Shown here in pieces: positions 7,870 to 15,798 of a DNA stretch of 64,000 bases. A program made the position numbers and the translations under genes. The notes beneath the pieces were generated by a model. That model ran no database searches and was not told the DNA's origin. It saw only the letters and a list, made by a program, of their open reading frames with translations. The stretch is from Clostridium fessum. Its GTDB lineage: Bacteria; Bacillota; Clostridia; Lachnospirales; Lachnospiraceae. Numbering within the stretch: position 1 is the first letter of the stretch; each line of letters starts with the position of its first letter. The stretch covers positions 62,001 through 126,000 of the forward strand of contig NZ_PYLO01000002.1 in NCBI RefSeq assembly GCF_003024715.1. The letters are read 5' to 3'.

Positions 7870-8724
7870 TTATCGTTCTTCTTTCCCCAGCAGCTCCCGC
7901 ATACTTGCGAGCAGCTTCGCCTCTTTGTCTTCCTTATATTCTCCGAGCAGGACCTCTTCAAACTCCTTCTCCACCTTCATCCGGCGGAAATACGAGCTCA
8001 TTTCATCCGCCATGCCGGAGAGCCGGTTTAACAGACGGGAGAAATCGCGCAGCATCACGTCGTCCTTGTGGTACGGATAAACAATGTCGTGGTCAACCTC
8101 ACTCCACCCCTCCTCGAACAGCGTTCTCGCCTGAATCTCGACGTAGTAACCGCGGTATTTGATGATGTAGTGAAGGGAACGGTAGATACCGCCTGACTTG
8201 ATTTCGATCACATTTTCATCGTAGATCCGGCTGTCCCCGTTTCGGCGGTATACCTTCGGACGCTCTGCAATGTAGCAGTGTGTCTCATCGTTGTCAAAAT
8301 CGCGCTCACGGTCTTTTACATACTGCTCCGGGGCATTTTCAAACGCCGATGTGATGTATTCATGGAAATGACGCCAATCCTCACGGTACAGGAAGAATAC
8401 ACGGATACCGATAAGGTCCGTCACGTATTTCCAGTAATTATCAACTCCCAGCTGGGCAAATTTCTCCGGCTGCTCTTTTTTCTTGCGGATGATCTTCTCC
8501 AGCAGATGCCCCTGTGCCTTGGTACGGTAACGGTAGGAATGGATCCCCGCTTTTTCAATATCATACAGATACTTATCTACAAAATCCTTGCCAATCTCCC
8601 GCAGCTTTCCCTCGATCGTCGCATAATGATCCGCGATCGCAGTCAATTCCTCCCAGGAAACGCCCGCCGCGTCAAAGTCTTCCTGTTCGATCCGATATTT
8701 TCTTAAAAATAAATCTCTCTCCAT
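7870..8724 (-). CDS. GTP pyrophosphokinase, small alarmone synthetase type
   Basis: A RelA/SpoT synthetase-domain protein of 284 residues that should make (p)ppGpp from ATP and GTP or GDP in the cytoplasm. The core is visible: KYVTDLIGIRVFFLYREDW, EIKSGGIYRSLHYIIKY, VEIQARTLFEEGWSEVDHDIVYPY. There is no HD hydrolase, TGS or ACT domain, in contrast to the full Rel at 29757-32042. The start at 8724 was chosen because GAGGAG precedes it and the N-terminus upstream of it would overlap galT. It follows galT by 10 bases and so is probably co-transcribed, an unusual pairing of stress signalling with galactose use. Confidence 0.88.
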   Translation of the reverse strand: MERDLFLRKYRIEQEDFDAAGVSWEELTAIADHYATIEGKLREIGKDFVDKYLYDIEKAGIHSYRYRTKAQGHLLEKIIRKKKEQPEKFAQLGVDNYWKYVTDLIGIRVFFLYREDWRHFHEYITSAFENAPEQYVKDRERDFDNDETHCYIAERPKVYRRNGDSRIYDENVIEIKSGGIYRSLHYIIKYRGYYVEIQARTLFEEGWSEVDHDIVYPYHKDDVMLRDFSRLLNRLSGMADEMSSYFRRMKVEKEFEEVLLGEYKEDKEAKLLASMRELLGKEER

Positions 8725-8734
8725 TATCTCCTCT

Positions 8735-10240
8735 TTATCGGAAGCCCACTGAGCGCAGGAACCGGGCAAATGCCTCACTGCCTTCCGGCGTACACTTATA
8801 TACGCCCGCGTCTTCCAGTACCTGCTCAAAGACAAGACCTACCTCTTTTTGCAGGATTTCGTTTATATTTTCACTTGTTATATGCTCATACTTCGGCAGG
8901 AACTCATCCACCCAGTCCGCATGCTTTTCAAGCTCTGGATTGGAACGGATATCGCCTCCGGAAAGGATCGCCTCCGCCAGATCGGCAAGCTCCTGTTTCA
9001 ATCTGGACGGGAGCACCGCCAGACCCATGACCTCGATCAGACCGATATTTTCTTTCTTGATGTGATGCAGCTTCGCGTGCGGATGGTAAACACCAAGCGG
9101 ATACTCATCCGTCGTGATGTTATTGCGGAGCACCAGATCCAGCTCATAGAAATCGCCATTTTTTCTGGCAATCGGCGTGATCGTGTTGTGCGGTTCTCCG
9201 TCCGTCTCAGCATAAATAAAAGCATCCTCATCCGTATAGCTGCGCCATGCACGCAGCACTTTTTCACCAAGATCAATCAGGCGGTCTGGATTCTTGGAAC
9301 GGGTCCGCAGAACTGACATCGGCCATTTAACGATTCCGGCTTCCACATCCTCGAAGCCTTCCATCTCAAATTTCTGTTCAATCGGCGCTTTTGCCATCGC
9401 AAACGTGTAATGTCCGCCCTGAAAATGGTCGTGACTTAAAATCGAACCGCCGACGATCGGCAGATCCGCATTGGACCCCAGGAAATAGTGCGGGAACAAT
9501 TTCACAAAATCAAACAATTTGACAAACGTTGCCCGTTCGATCTTCATCGGCGTGTGCACACCGTTGAACACGATGCAGTGCTCATTGTAATACACATACG
9601 GCGAATACTGAAAGCCCCACTGGCTGTCATTGACCGTGATCGGAATAATGCGGTGGTTATTGCGCGCCGGATGGTTGACACGTCCGGCATAGCCTTCATT
9701 TTCCTTGCATAAGAGGCATTTCGGATAACCGCTCTGCTTTGCCAGTTTGGCTGCCGCGATTGCCTTCGGATCTTTCTCCGGCTTGGATAAATTAACCGTG
9801 ATGTCCAGCTCCCCGTATTTTGTATCCGTTTTCCATTTCATATCCTTGGAAACACGGTAACGGCGGATGTAATTGGAATCCTGGCTCAATTTGTAATAAT
9901 AATTGGTTGCCGCCTCCGGCGATTCCTCATACAATTTCCAGAAATGTCCAATCACCTCGCTCGGGCGCGGCATCAGGCAGTTCATCAGCTTCGTGTCGAA
10001 CAGATCGCGGTACACCACGCCGTCCTCCTTCAAAACGCCCGTCTCATGTGCATAATCAAGCAGGGCATCCAACGTCTCTTCCAGTGAAATCTCCCTGCAT
10101 GCGCCCTGTGGTTCTTCATATTCATCCAGTCCCAGAACCTCGAGAATCTGGTTCGTCGCGTAAATGCGATCCGACTCCTGAAGAAGCCCCGTATTGACTC
10201 CGTACTGTACTAAATTTCTGATTGCTTCATATACTGCCAT
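8735..10240 (-). CDS. galT: UDP-glucose--hexose-1-phosphate uridylyltransferase, class II GalT
   Basis: Exchanges UMP between UDP-glucose and galactose-1-phosphate in the Leloir pathway. The 501-residue length and the blocks PRPSEVIGHFW, YPKCLLCKENEGYAGRVNHPARNNHRIIP, NADLPIVGGSILSHDHFQGGHY (the His-x-His nucleotidylation site) and YPLGVYHPHAKLHHIKKENIGLIEVMG place it in the Gram-positive type 2 GalT family. No galK or galE lies nearby, unlike the usual galKT arrangement. The small alarmone synthetase gene starts 10 bases after its stop. Confidence 0.95.
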   Translation of the reverse strand: MAVYEAIRNLVQYGVNTGLLQESDRIYATNQILEVLGLDEYEEPQGACREISLEETLDALLDYAHETGVLKEDGVVYRDLFDTKLMNCLMPRPSEVIGHFWKLYEESPEAATNYYYKLSQDSNYIRRYRVSKDMKWKTDTKYGELDITVNLSKPEKDPKAIAAAKLAKQSGYPKCLLCKENEGYAGRVNHPARNNHRIIPITVNDSQWGFQYSPYVYYNEHCIVFNGVHTPMKIERATFVKLFDFVKLFPHYFLGSNADLPIVGGSILSHDHFQGGHYTFAMAKAPIEQKFEMEGFEDVEAGIVKWPMSVLRTRSKNPDRLIDLGEKVLRAWRSYTDEDAFIYAETDGEPHNTITPIARKNGDFYELDLVLRNNITTDEYPLGVYHPHAKLHHIKKENIGLIEVMGLAVLPSRLKQELADLAEAILSGGDIRSNPELEKHADWVDEFLPKYEHITSENINEILQKEVGLVFEQVLEDAGVYKCTPEGSEAFARFLRSVGFR

Positions 10241-10321
10241 ACCCTATCCTCCTGACTGAAAAACAACCTTGCTGTTTCATTCTTATCCTTTTTATAACTT
10301 TAGCTGCCCGTATACCATTGC

Positions 10322-10377
10322 GCCACCTTATCTCATGGCATTTTCGGTTCCAAAAATGCCTGCATATGAACAGTCAC
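10322..10377. repeat. Degenerate fragment of the long palindromic element
   Basis: GGCATTTT/AAAATGCC form a hairpin at 10337-10360, preceded by GCCACC and followed by TGC...TGAACAGTCAC (to 10377). The same ordered blocks, with a GGCACTTT/AAAGTGCC hairpin, make up the right half of the compound element at 32187-32319. No target duplication was found here, so it is likely an old, decayed copy. Confidence 0.6.
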
Positions 10378-10407
10378 TGTACATCCTCTTACTCTTGTGG
10401 CTTCCAT

Positions 10408-10941
10408 TTACATAAATTTTGTCAAATCCAGACATTTTAAGCGGTTTACCAGGATTCCTCCGAGAAGCCCAATCAGCGCCCCCGCTGCCGTTCCGGCTGC
10501 CAGAAGCACCGGAAGATAGTAGAACAGACTCGCATTTTCCACCACCAGCGCCGCCACGATAAGCTGCCCGATGTTGTGTCCCGCACCACCCAGGATGCTG
10601 ACACCGGTCACGCCGAACCAGTCCAACCGGCGGAACACCACCATCAGAAGAAGGCTGACCGCAGCACCTGCCAGACTATACAGCATCATCGACAGGTTTC
10701 CAAACGTAAATCCTACCAGCACGATACGCACCAATGCAATCGCCGCTGCCGCACCGGCTCCCAGCAGATACAGGCTCACGATCGACGCCAGATTCGCCAA
10801 TCCCAGCTTGATCCCCGGAACGCCCAGGTTGAGCGGTATCAGGGTCTCGACATAGCTCAGCAGAAATGCCAGCGCTGTCATCATTCCATATAAAGCGATT
10901 TTTCCGGCTCTGGATGTGCCTGCTCGTCCTTTTTTCTGCAT
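10408..10941 (-). CDS. Gx transporter family membrane protein (heptaprenyl diphosphate synthase component I-like)
   Basis: A 177-residue membrane protein with five to six hydrophobic helices, rich in Gly and Ala. The ALYGMMTALAFLLSYVETLIP, GVPGIKLGLANLASIVSLYLLG and GGAGHNIGQLIVAALV blocks mark the family annotated as Gx transporter or heptaprenyl diphosphate synthase component I. As I recall, the Listeria extracellular electron transfer protein EetB belongs to this family. It is divergent from apbE and the NusG-II gene about 290 bases away, the same partners found in flavinylation loci, so a role with them is inferred. Biochemical activity is not established from sequence. Confidence 0.78.
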   Translation of the reverse strand: MQKKGRAGTSRAGKIALYGMMTALAFLLSYVETLIPLNLGVPGIKLGLANLASIVSLYLLGAGAAAAIALVRIVLVGFTFGNLSMMLYSLAGAAVSLLLMVVFRRLDWFGVTGVSILGGAGHNIGQLIVAALVVENASLFYYLPVLLAAGTAAGALIGLLGGILVNRLKCLDLTKFM

Positions 10942-11003
10942 TTCTTCCTCCTCTGTATACCTCTATAAATATATTAGTAAAAATTTTTAGTTTTGTAAAG
11001 CGC

Positions 11004-11059
11004 GTAACTGTTCACAGATAGGAATTTTCTGAACTAAAAATTCCGTACGATACAGTTCT
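11004..11059. repeat. Older imperfect palindrome next to mini-element copy 2
   Basis: GTAACTGT (11004-11011) is partly complementary to ACAGTTCT (11052-11059), and GGAATTTT (11021-11028) pairs with AAAATTCC (11037-11044). The left end GTAACTGTTCAC resembles the ends of the 30-bp elements, so this may be a diverged relative. It lies in the promoter region between the divergent genes. Confidence 0.45.
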
Positions 11060-11100
11060 GGCGTTACTGTTCACGCATACGTGCCCAGTAACGTTCTGGC
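11055..11100. mobile_element. 30-bp palindromic mini-element with 8-bp target duplication (copy 2)
   Basis: The canonical element (GTTACTG...CAGTAAC) spans 11063-11092. It is flanked flush on both sides by GTTCTGGC (11055-11062 and 11093-11100), a perfect 8-bp direct repeat. It lies in the divergent promoter region about 130 bases before apbE. Confidence 0.9.
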
Positions 11101-11228
11101 TGCCGGTGCATTTAGTTTCTGGGCCGTAATCTTGACTTTCCTATCAACCTTTGTTAGAGTAGTTGCAGACATTTTTGCAAACATAGTTTCAAACCGAATT
11201 TTCGATATTTTTAAGAATGGAGCTCTTT

Positions 11229-12254
11229 ATGAAAAAAAAGGATTTATCCGCGCTTCTGACACTTCTTGCCGTCGTATTTTTTGGCTGCGGCGCGGCGCTT
11301 CTTTTCAGCAAATCCCGCCGGGAGCCGATCAGCCGTTCCGCGTTTCTGCTGAATACATTTGTCAACATCACACTCTATGATTCGCAGGATGAAGCGATCC
11401 TTGACCACTGTGTGGACATGTGCCAGGAGTACGAAAACCGTTTCAGCAAGACGATCGAGGGCAGCGAGCTTTACAAGTTAAACCACCGCAGCGCCGACGA
11501 GACGACTTTTACCGTCTCCGACGATATGGCGGCGATGATTTCTGAAGGACTGCATTACAGTGAGGTTTCCCATGGTGCCTACGACCTGACGATCGAACCG
11601 CTCAGTTCTCTCTGGAATTTTACCAGCGACGAGCACGTGATCCCGGCGGAGGATGACATAACAGCGGCGGCAGAACGCGTCAACTGGAAAAATGTGAAAC
11701 TTGACGGAAATACTTTAACCTTCCTCTCCCCGGACACGACGATTGACCTCGGCTCCATCGCCAAGGGCTACATTGCCGACCGCATGAAAGACTATCTGAC
11801 CGAATCCGGCGTCGAAAGCGCCATCATCAACCTGGGCGGCAACGTACTCTGTGTCGGTGAGCGCACAAACCACCAGCCGTTCCGCATCGGGCTGCAGAAA
11901 CCGTTTGCCGACTATGCAACGGTCTTTGCCGATCTGAATATTGATGACATGTCCGTTGTCTCCTCCGGCGTCTATGAGCGCCATTTTGAAAAAAACGGTG
12001 TCAATTACCATCACCTGTTAAACCCGAAAACAGGCTATCCGTACCAGAACGGACTGGTTTCCGTGACGATCGTCTCCCCGCGTTCGGTGGACGGCGATGT
12101 ACTCAGCACGACCTGTTTCTCGATGGGACTGGATAAGGGCCTGGAACTCATCAATTCAATGGATGGCATTTATGCTTATTTTATCACGGATGATTATAAA
12201 CTGATTTACTCGGATGGAGCGGAGGCATTTATTGATGAAATCAAAGAAAAATAG
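11229..12254 (+). CDS. apbE: FAD:protein FMN transferase (ApbE family)
   Basis: Attaches FMN from FAD covalently to Ser/Thr of partner flavoproteins outside the membrane. The 341-residue protein has one N-terminal hydrophobic segment (about 6-26) with a Cys in FFGC that is a poor lipobox, so it may be a lipoprotein or membrane-anchored. ApbE blocks are clear: YDLTIEPLSSLWNF, DLGSIAKGYIADRM, INLGGNVLCVG, HHLLNPKTGYP and DGDVLSTTCFSMG with the Mg-binding Asp and Thr. The start at 11229 was chosen because GGAG lies six bases before it. It overlaps the NusG-II gene by 20 bases. No obvious flavinylated target lies in the window. Confidence 0.92.
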   Translation: MKKKDLSALLTLLAVVFFGCGAALLFSKSRREPISRSAFLLNTFVNITLYDSQDEAILDHCVDMCQEYENRFSKTIEGSELYKLNHRSADETTFTVSDDMAAMISEGLHYSEVSHGAYDLTIEPLSSLWNFTSDEHVIPAEDDITAAAERVNWKNVKLDGNTLTFLSPDTTIDLGSIAKGYIADRMKDYLTESGVESAIINLGGNVLCVGERTNHQPFRIGLQKPFADYATVFADLNIDDMSVVSSGVYERHFEKNGVNYHHLLNPKTGYPYQNGLVSVTIVSPRSVDGDVLSTTCFSMGLDKGLELINSMDGIYAYFITDDYKLIYSDGAEAFIDEIKEK

Positions 12255-12579
12255 AAATGATTTTGTTTTGATTCTGGTTCTTCTAGCCGTCATACTCATC
12301 GGTTTTCTGGTTGTGCGCTTGCAGCGCCAGAAGGATGCTTTTACCGTTGATGTCAGTGTCAATGGAACAACCGTCGCCACCTACCGGCTGGATGAGGAGA
12401 TAGACACCTGGATCGACGGGTATCAGGGGGGACAAAATCATCTGGTGATTCAAGATGGATGTGCCCGGATCGAAGAGGCAGACTGCCCGGACAAGCTCTG
12501 TGTGAAGCAGGGAACCGTTTCAGAGAGTGGGGAATCGCTGGTTTGCCTGCCGAATAGGGTGGTTGTGGCGGTTAAATAG
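12235..12579 (+). CDS. NusG domain II-containing membrane protein (EetA-like)
   Basis: A 114-residue protein with one N-terminal membrane helix (about 10-27) and an outer NusG_II-type beta domain ending in EADCPDKLCVKQG and GESLVCLPNRVVVAVK, with three conserved Cys. As I recall, this domain occurs in EetA of flavin-based extracellular electron transfer loci, next to ApbE and the PF07456 membrane protein, both of which are present here. The start at 12235 follows a GGAGG site inside the end of apbE, so the two are translationally coupled. A terminator follows at 12604-12650. The molecular role is unknown. Confidence 0.82.
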   Translation: MKSKKNRNDFVLILVLLAVILIGFLVVRLQRQKDAFTVDVSVNGTTVATYRLDEEIDTWIDGYQGGQNHLVIQDGCARIEEADCPDKLCVKQGTVSESGESLVCLPNRVVVAVK

Positions 12580-12603
12580 ATATGGTTTGCCAACACGGAC
12601 GGA

Positions 12604-12650
12604 AACGCCCAGCAGATACGCATAATTGCGCCGCTGGGCGTTTTCTGTTT
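12604..12650 (+). terminator. Intrinsic terminator after apbE operon
   Basis: AACGCCCAGC (12604-12613) pairs with GCTGGGCGTT (12633-12642), followed by TTCTGTTTATTTT on the plus strand. It lies between two convergent genes and may serve both. Confidence 0.85.
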
Positions 12651-13644
12651 ATTTTATTCCACAAATTTGATCGATTTTAAGCAGCTCTTCCTCGCTCAAC
12701 GGTGCCCCATCCAACATTTTCAGATTATCTAATATCTGCTCCGGTTTGGACGCACCGATGAGAACGCTGGTTACCACAGGATCCTTCATGACCCATTTGA
12801 GCGCCATCTGGGAGAGTTTTTCGCCTCTCTGTCCGGCCATCTCGTTGAGGGCGCGGATCTGGCTGATTTTTTCTTCGGTGAGCTGGTCTTTTTTGAGAAA
12901 TCTGCCGTCGGTCATGACGCGGCTGTCGGCTGGGATGCCGTACAGATAACGGTCGGTTAAGGTTCCCTGTGCAAGCGGGCTGAATGCAATCAGACCTTTC
13001 TTTTCTTTGACAGCGGCTTCTTTTAAGCCGTTGTTTTCGATCGTGCGGTCAAAGATGCTGTAGCGGTTCTGATTGATGACGAACGGGCATTTCAGATCGC
13101 GCAGGATCGCAGCGGCTTCCTGCATTTTTTGTCCATTGTAGTTGGAAAGTCCTGCATAGAGAGCTTTTCCGCTCTTAACTGCCTGATCGAGTGCTCCCAT
13201 CGTCTCCTCAAGCGGCGTCTCCGGGTCCATCCGGTGATGGTAAAAAATGTCTACATACGGAAGTCCCAGGCGTGTAAGGCTCTGATCGAGGCTTGCAAGC
13301 AGGTATTTGCGGCTGCCCCAGTTTCCATAAGGGCCGTTCCACATCTCGTATCCGGCTTTCGTGCTGATGATCAGCTCGTCTCGATATGGCATGAAATTTT
13401 CCTTTACAATCCGTCCCAGATTTTCCTCAGCACTTCCCGGCTCTGGTCCATAATTGTTGGCTAGGTCAAAGTGCGTGACGCCATTGTCAAAAGCGGTAAA
13501 ACACAGCTTCCGCATTGTCTCATAGACGCCGGTGCTGCCAAAATTATGCCAGAATCCCAGCGAAACTGCCGGGAGCCTGAGTCCGCTGCTGCCGCAGCGG
13601 TTGTAGGTCATTCCATCATATCTTGCGTCTGCTGCCTGATACAT
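12649..13644 (-). CDS. Aldo/keto reductase (YghZ-like)
   Basis: An NADPH-dependent reductase of 331 residues, closest by eye to the L-glyceraldehyde-3-phosphate reductase (YghZ/GpR) and potassium-channel beta-like branch. The catalytic tetrad is present: Asp60, Tyr65 (DLANNYG), Lys96 (STKAG) and His137 (YHHRMD). The C-terminal nucleotide-binding block VTSVLIGASKPEQILDNL is intact. The physiological substrate is not determinable from sequence. It ends at the terminator shared with the apbE operon and starts 15 bases after the SseB-like gene's stop, so it may be the last gene of that transcript. Confidence 0.9.
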   Translation of the reverse strand: MYQAADARYDGMTYNRCGSSGLRLPAVSLGFWHNFGSTGVYETMRKLCFTAFDNGVTHFDLANNYGPEPGSAEENLGRIVKENFMPYRDELIISTKAGYEMWNGPYGNWGSRKYLLASLDQSLTRLGLPYVDIFYHHRMDPETPLEETMGALDQAVKSGKALYAGLSNYNGQKMQEAAAILRDLKCPFVINQNRYSIFDRTIENNGLKEAAVKEKKGLIAFSPLAQGTLTDRYLYGIPADSRVMTDGRFLKKDQLTEEKISQIRALNEMAGQRGEKLSQMALKWVMKDPVVTSVLIGASKPEQILDNLKMLDGAPLSEEELLKIDQICGIK

Positions 13645-13659
13645 ATACTCTTTCCTTTC

Positions 13660-14520
13660 CTACTCCCTTCCAGCCTCTGCCTGAACCTCGCGGATAGCTG
13701 CGTCGATCTGTGCCTCTACGGATACCGGCTTCTGGACCGGTGCTTCCGGCTGCTTCTTTACTTTCTGTACGGTCAGCGGCATATTAACGCCCAGCGGATT
13801 GAGAACGATGCCCTTTGCCTCCTCCGGGAGTACCTGAGCCAGCTTGAGCGCATCTACGACAACCGGGCGGAATTTCTTCTCACGGTTGAAACGCTGGAAC
13901 TCGATCACATCCGTAAAGATCGGCTGGAAAATATCTCCGCTCTTTAATTTAACCAGCGGAATGCCATTTCCTTCCTCTGGAAGTGGCACGATATAGCGGC
14001 CCTTCGTGAAGTGCGCGCCGATCTCCTCCTGTAAATCGTTTAATTCCGGCGTAATCTCCTGATTTGGCTGACGGCGCAGATCCTGCATATAGTAAAGCAT
14101 CGTCAGGTGCAGCTCCGGGTTCTCCACCCAGACTTTTCCATTCTTGCTCTCCTCCGGGTCTTTGCGTCTTACAAACTCGGTCAGCTGAATCATCTTCTGC
14201 TCCTCGCCCACGTGTACCTGGATAGCATTGACACCCATCGTGTAAAGGCTGGTATAGAAAAGCAGAAGGCTCTTTCTGTCTACCTTCGCGATTCCTACCG
14301 GAATCTGCTGCTCTGCCAGCTTCTGTGCGCCTGCCTTTGCGCCCTCTTCGTCCGTAAACAGCAGGATGGCATCATCCATTGTTTCCGGATCACAGTATAC
14401 ATACGGCTCTTTCGTACATCCGGAAAGAATGGCATATAAGGAATCTGCCTCTCTTAACTTCTGTGCGAAGATATCCGGCTCCTGTTCATTCGTATTTGTC
14501 TGCTTTGTCTCGTTTTCCAT
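13660..14520 (-). CDS. SseB family protein
   Basis: A 286-residue soluble protein with an SseB-type N-terminal domain, visible as ILLFTDEEGAKAG, the FYTSLYTMGVNAIQVH block and the second copy-like segment YIVPLPEE...PLVKLKSGDIFQPIFTDVIEFQRFN...PVVVDALKLAQVLPEEAKGIVLNPLGVNMPL. SseB proteins in enterobacteria are linked to type III secretion, but most family members, including those in Clostridia, have no known function and no such context. The first 20 residues are polar and likely disordered. It lies between the reductase and an uncharacterised gene on the same strand with 15-16 base gaps. Confidence 0.75.
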   Translation of the reverse strand: MENETKQTNTNEQEPDIFAQKLREADSLYAILSGCTKEPYVYCDPETMDDAILLFTDEEGAKAGAQKLAEQQIPVGIAKVDRKSLLLFYTSLYTMGVNAIQVHVGEEQKMIQLTEFVRRKDPEESKNGKVWVENPELHLTMLYYMQDLRRQPNQEITPELNDLQEEIGAHFTKGRYIVPLPEEGNGIPLVKLKSGDIFQPIFTDVIEFQRFNREKKFRPVVVDALKLAQVLPEEAKGIVLNPLGVNMPLTVQKVKKQPEAPVQKPVSVEAQIDAAIREVQAEAGRE

Positions 14521-14536
14521 CCGTCTAATCTCCTTT

Positions 14537-15178
14537 TTATTGAATCGTCATCAATGCCTCAAAATCAGCCCGTGCAAATCGGTGGTAAATCGTGTGCCCC
14601 ATCTCCTCACGGATGCAGTAATCATATGCATCGATGCTGCTGTCTGTAAAATAAATGACATAATCAAAATCCATGCCGTCCGGCATCTGCCGGCACTCAT
14701 ACGCGCCGAATTTTTCAAACACAGCGGTAATCTCTTCCTTTGTGCAGGCGTGCTTTTCCCGAAACAACTGGATCAGCTCTTTTAAAAACGGCGGTTCCGG
14801 CACCTGCTCATGGACATACTCCACAAAATCCGGCGGGATCGTAAAGACGATCCGATCGGCGTGGATCCGAATCTGGGTATCTCCCATTTTCTCCTTCTTC
14901 GCCTCCAGATCATGCCGTATCTTCTTCGCCAGCTCCCGGATATCCGTCTCCTGCATCTCCAGCATCGCATTCAGGGAAGAAAGCGGATAATAAAGGCGCA
15001 TCGTCTCCCTGGCATAACCAAGTTTTAGCTGCGCCTCTTTGATCTGATCCGTCATATTTTGAATTAAAGCTTCCAGTTTCATGTCATACTCCTGCCTCGG
15101 AAACGAAACCTCCGTCCCCGGCATCTTTATTGGGTCGATTGAATCATTGATAAGTACCTTTTTCACAATCTCTCTCAT
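14537..15178 (-). CDS. Uncharacterised conserved protein (possibly DUF3877)
   Basis: Function not recognised; the sequence resembles the Clostridia-restricted DUF3877 family from memory, which I could not check. The 213-residue protein has no signal peptide or membrane segment. It has an acidic/basic helical middle (LEALIQNMTDQIKEAQLKLGYARET...REALKKIRHDLEAKKEKMGD-like) and a C-terminal alpha/beta part ending in IDAYDYCIREEMGHTIYHRFARADFEAL. It is the first gene of a minus-strand group with the SseB-like and aldo/keto reductase genes (16-base gap). A nested pair of mobile palindromes lies just upstream of its start. Confidence 0.6.
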   Translation of the reverse strand: MREIVKKVLINDSIDPIKMPGTEVSFPRQEYDMKLEALIQNMTDQIKEAQLKLGYARETMRLYYPLSSLNAMLEMQETDIRELAKKIRHDLEAKKEKMGDTQIRIHADRIVFTIPPDFVEYVHEQVPEPPFLKELIQLFREKHACTKEEITAVFEKFGAYECRQMPDGMDFDYVIYFTDSSIDAYDYCIREEMGHTIYHRFARADFEALMTIQ

Positions 15179-15227
15179 TATAACAATTTACCGAAAATGC
15201 GTCAATATGCGGATATTTGCTTTTTCG

Positions 15228-15294
15228 GTTTCTGTTCACGCATAGTTACTGGGCACGTATGCGTGAACAGTGACACGCATATGTGCCCAATAAC
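15228..15294. mobile_element. Nested pair of 30-bp mini-elements (copies 3a and 3b)
   Basis: An inner element in reverse orientation (15245-15274) splits an older, slightly diverged element whose halves are 15228-15244 and 15282-15294; the halves rejoin into a 30-bp unit. ACGCATA is duplicated on both sides of the inner copy (15238-15244 and 15275-15281; an 8-bp reading CACGCATA overlaps the last base of the element). The outer copy has no remaining target duplication. The CACGCATA centre of one element served as target for another. Confidence 0.85.
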
Positions 15295-15300
15295 AGACCT

Positions 15301-15798
15301 CTACAAATAGCAGGTCGTAAAATGCGCCTCGCCCTCGTCATCCAGATCCATGAGCATGTAGCTCGGGCGTCTGCCCTCCTGGCGCGGAAACGAAAGACTG
15401 CCCGGATTCAACACAGTCAGATCCCCGCGCCGCTCCAGATACGGCTTGTGGGTATGTCCAAACATCGCAATCTGCACGCCGCGATCCTGTGCCTCATCGA
15501 TCAGGCGCTCCGTCCCAACCGATACGCTATAAAAATGACCGTGGGTCAGAAATGCGCGGTATTTTCCAATCGAAATCTCCTTCTCGCGGTCCAGATGGGA
15601 GAAAAAATCATTATTTCCCAGCACCATATAGACCTCGCAGTCCGGGTTCTGCTCCTTACACCACGATGTAATCATGTCCTCACTTCCCTCGGCGTCACCC
15701 AGATGAATGAACATGTCAAACGGTGCTTCATTCTGGATGACTTCCAGCAGATTACCATCCCGACGGTGGGTGTCGCTTGTAATTAATATCTTTTTCAT
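15301..15798 (-). CDS. YfcE-like metallophosphodiesterase
   Basis: A 165-residue calcineurin-like phosphoesterase. The metal-binding motifs of the MJ0936/YfcE family are all present: SDTHR (Asp9, His11), HLGDAEG, GNNDFF, THGHFY and GHTHKP. E. coli YfcE hydrolyses phosphodiesters in vitro with Mn; the physiological substrate is unknown. Its start overlaps the rdgB stop by four bases (ATGA), so the two are translationally coupled, a pairing frequent in Clostridia. Confidence 0.9.
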   Translation of the reverse strand: MKKILITSDTHRRDGNLLEVIQNEAPFDMFIHLGDAEGSEDMITSWCKEQNPDCEVYMVLGNNDFFSHLDREKEISIGKYRAFLTHGHFYSVSVGTERLIDEAQDRGVQIAMFGHTHKPYLERRGDLTVLNPGSLSFPRQEGRRPSYMLMDLDDEGEAHFTTCYL

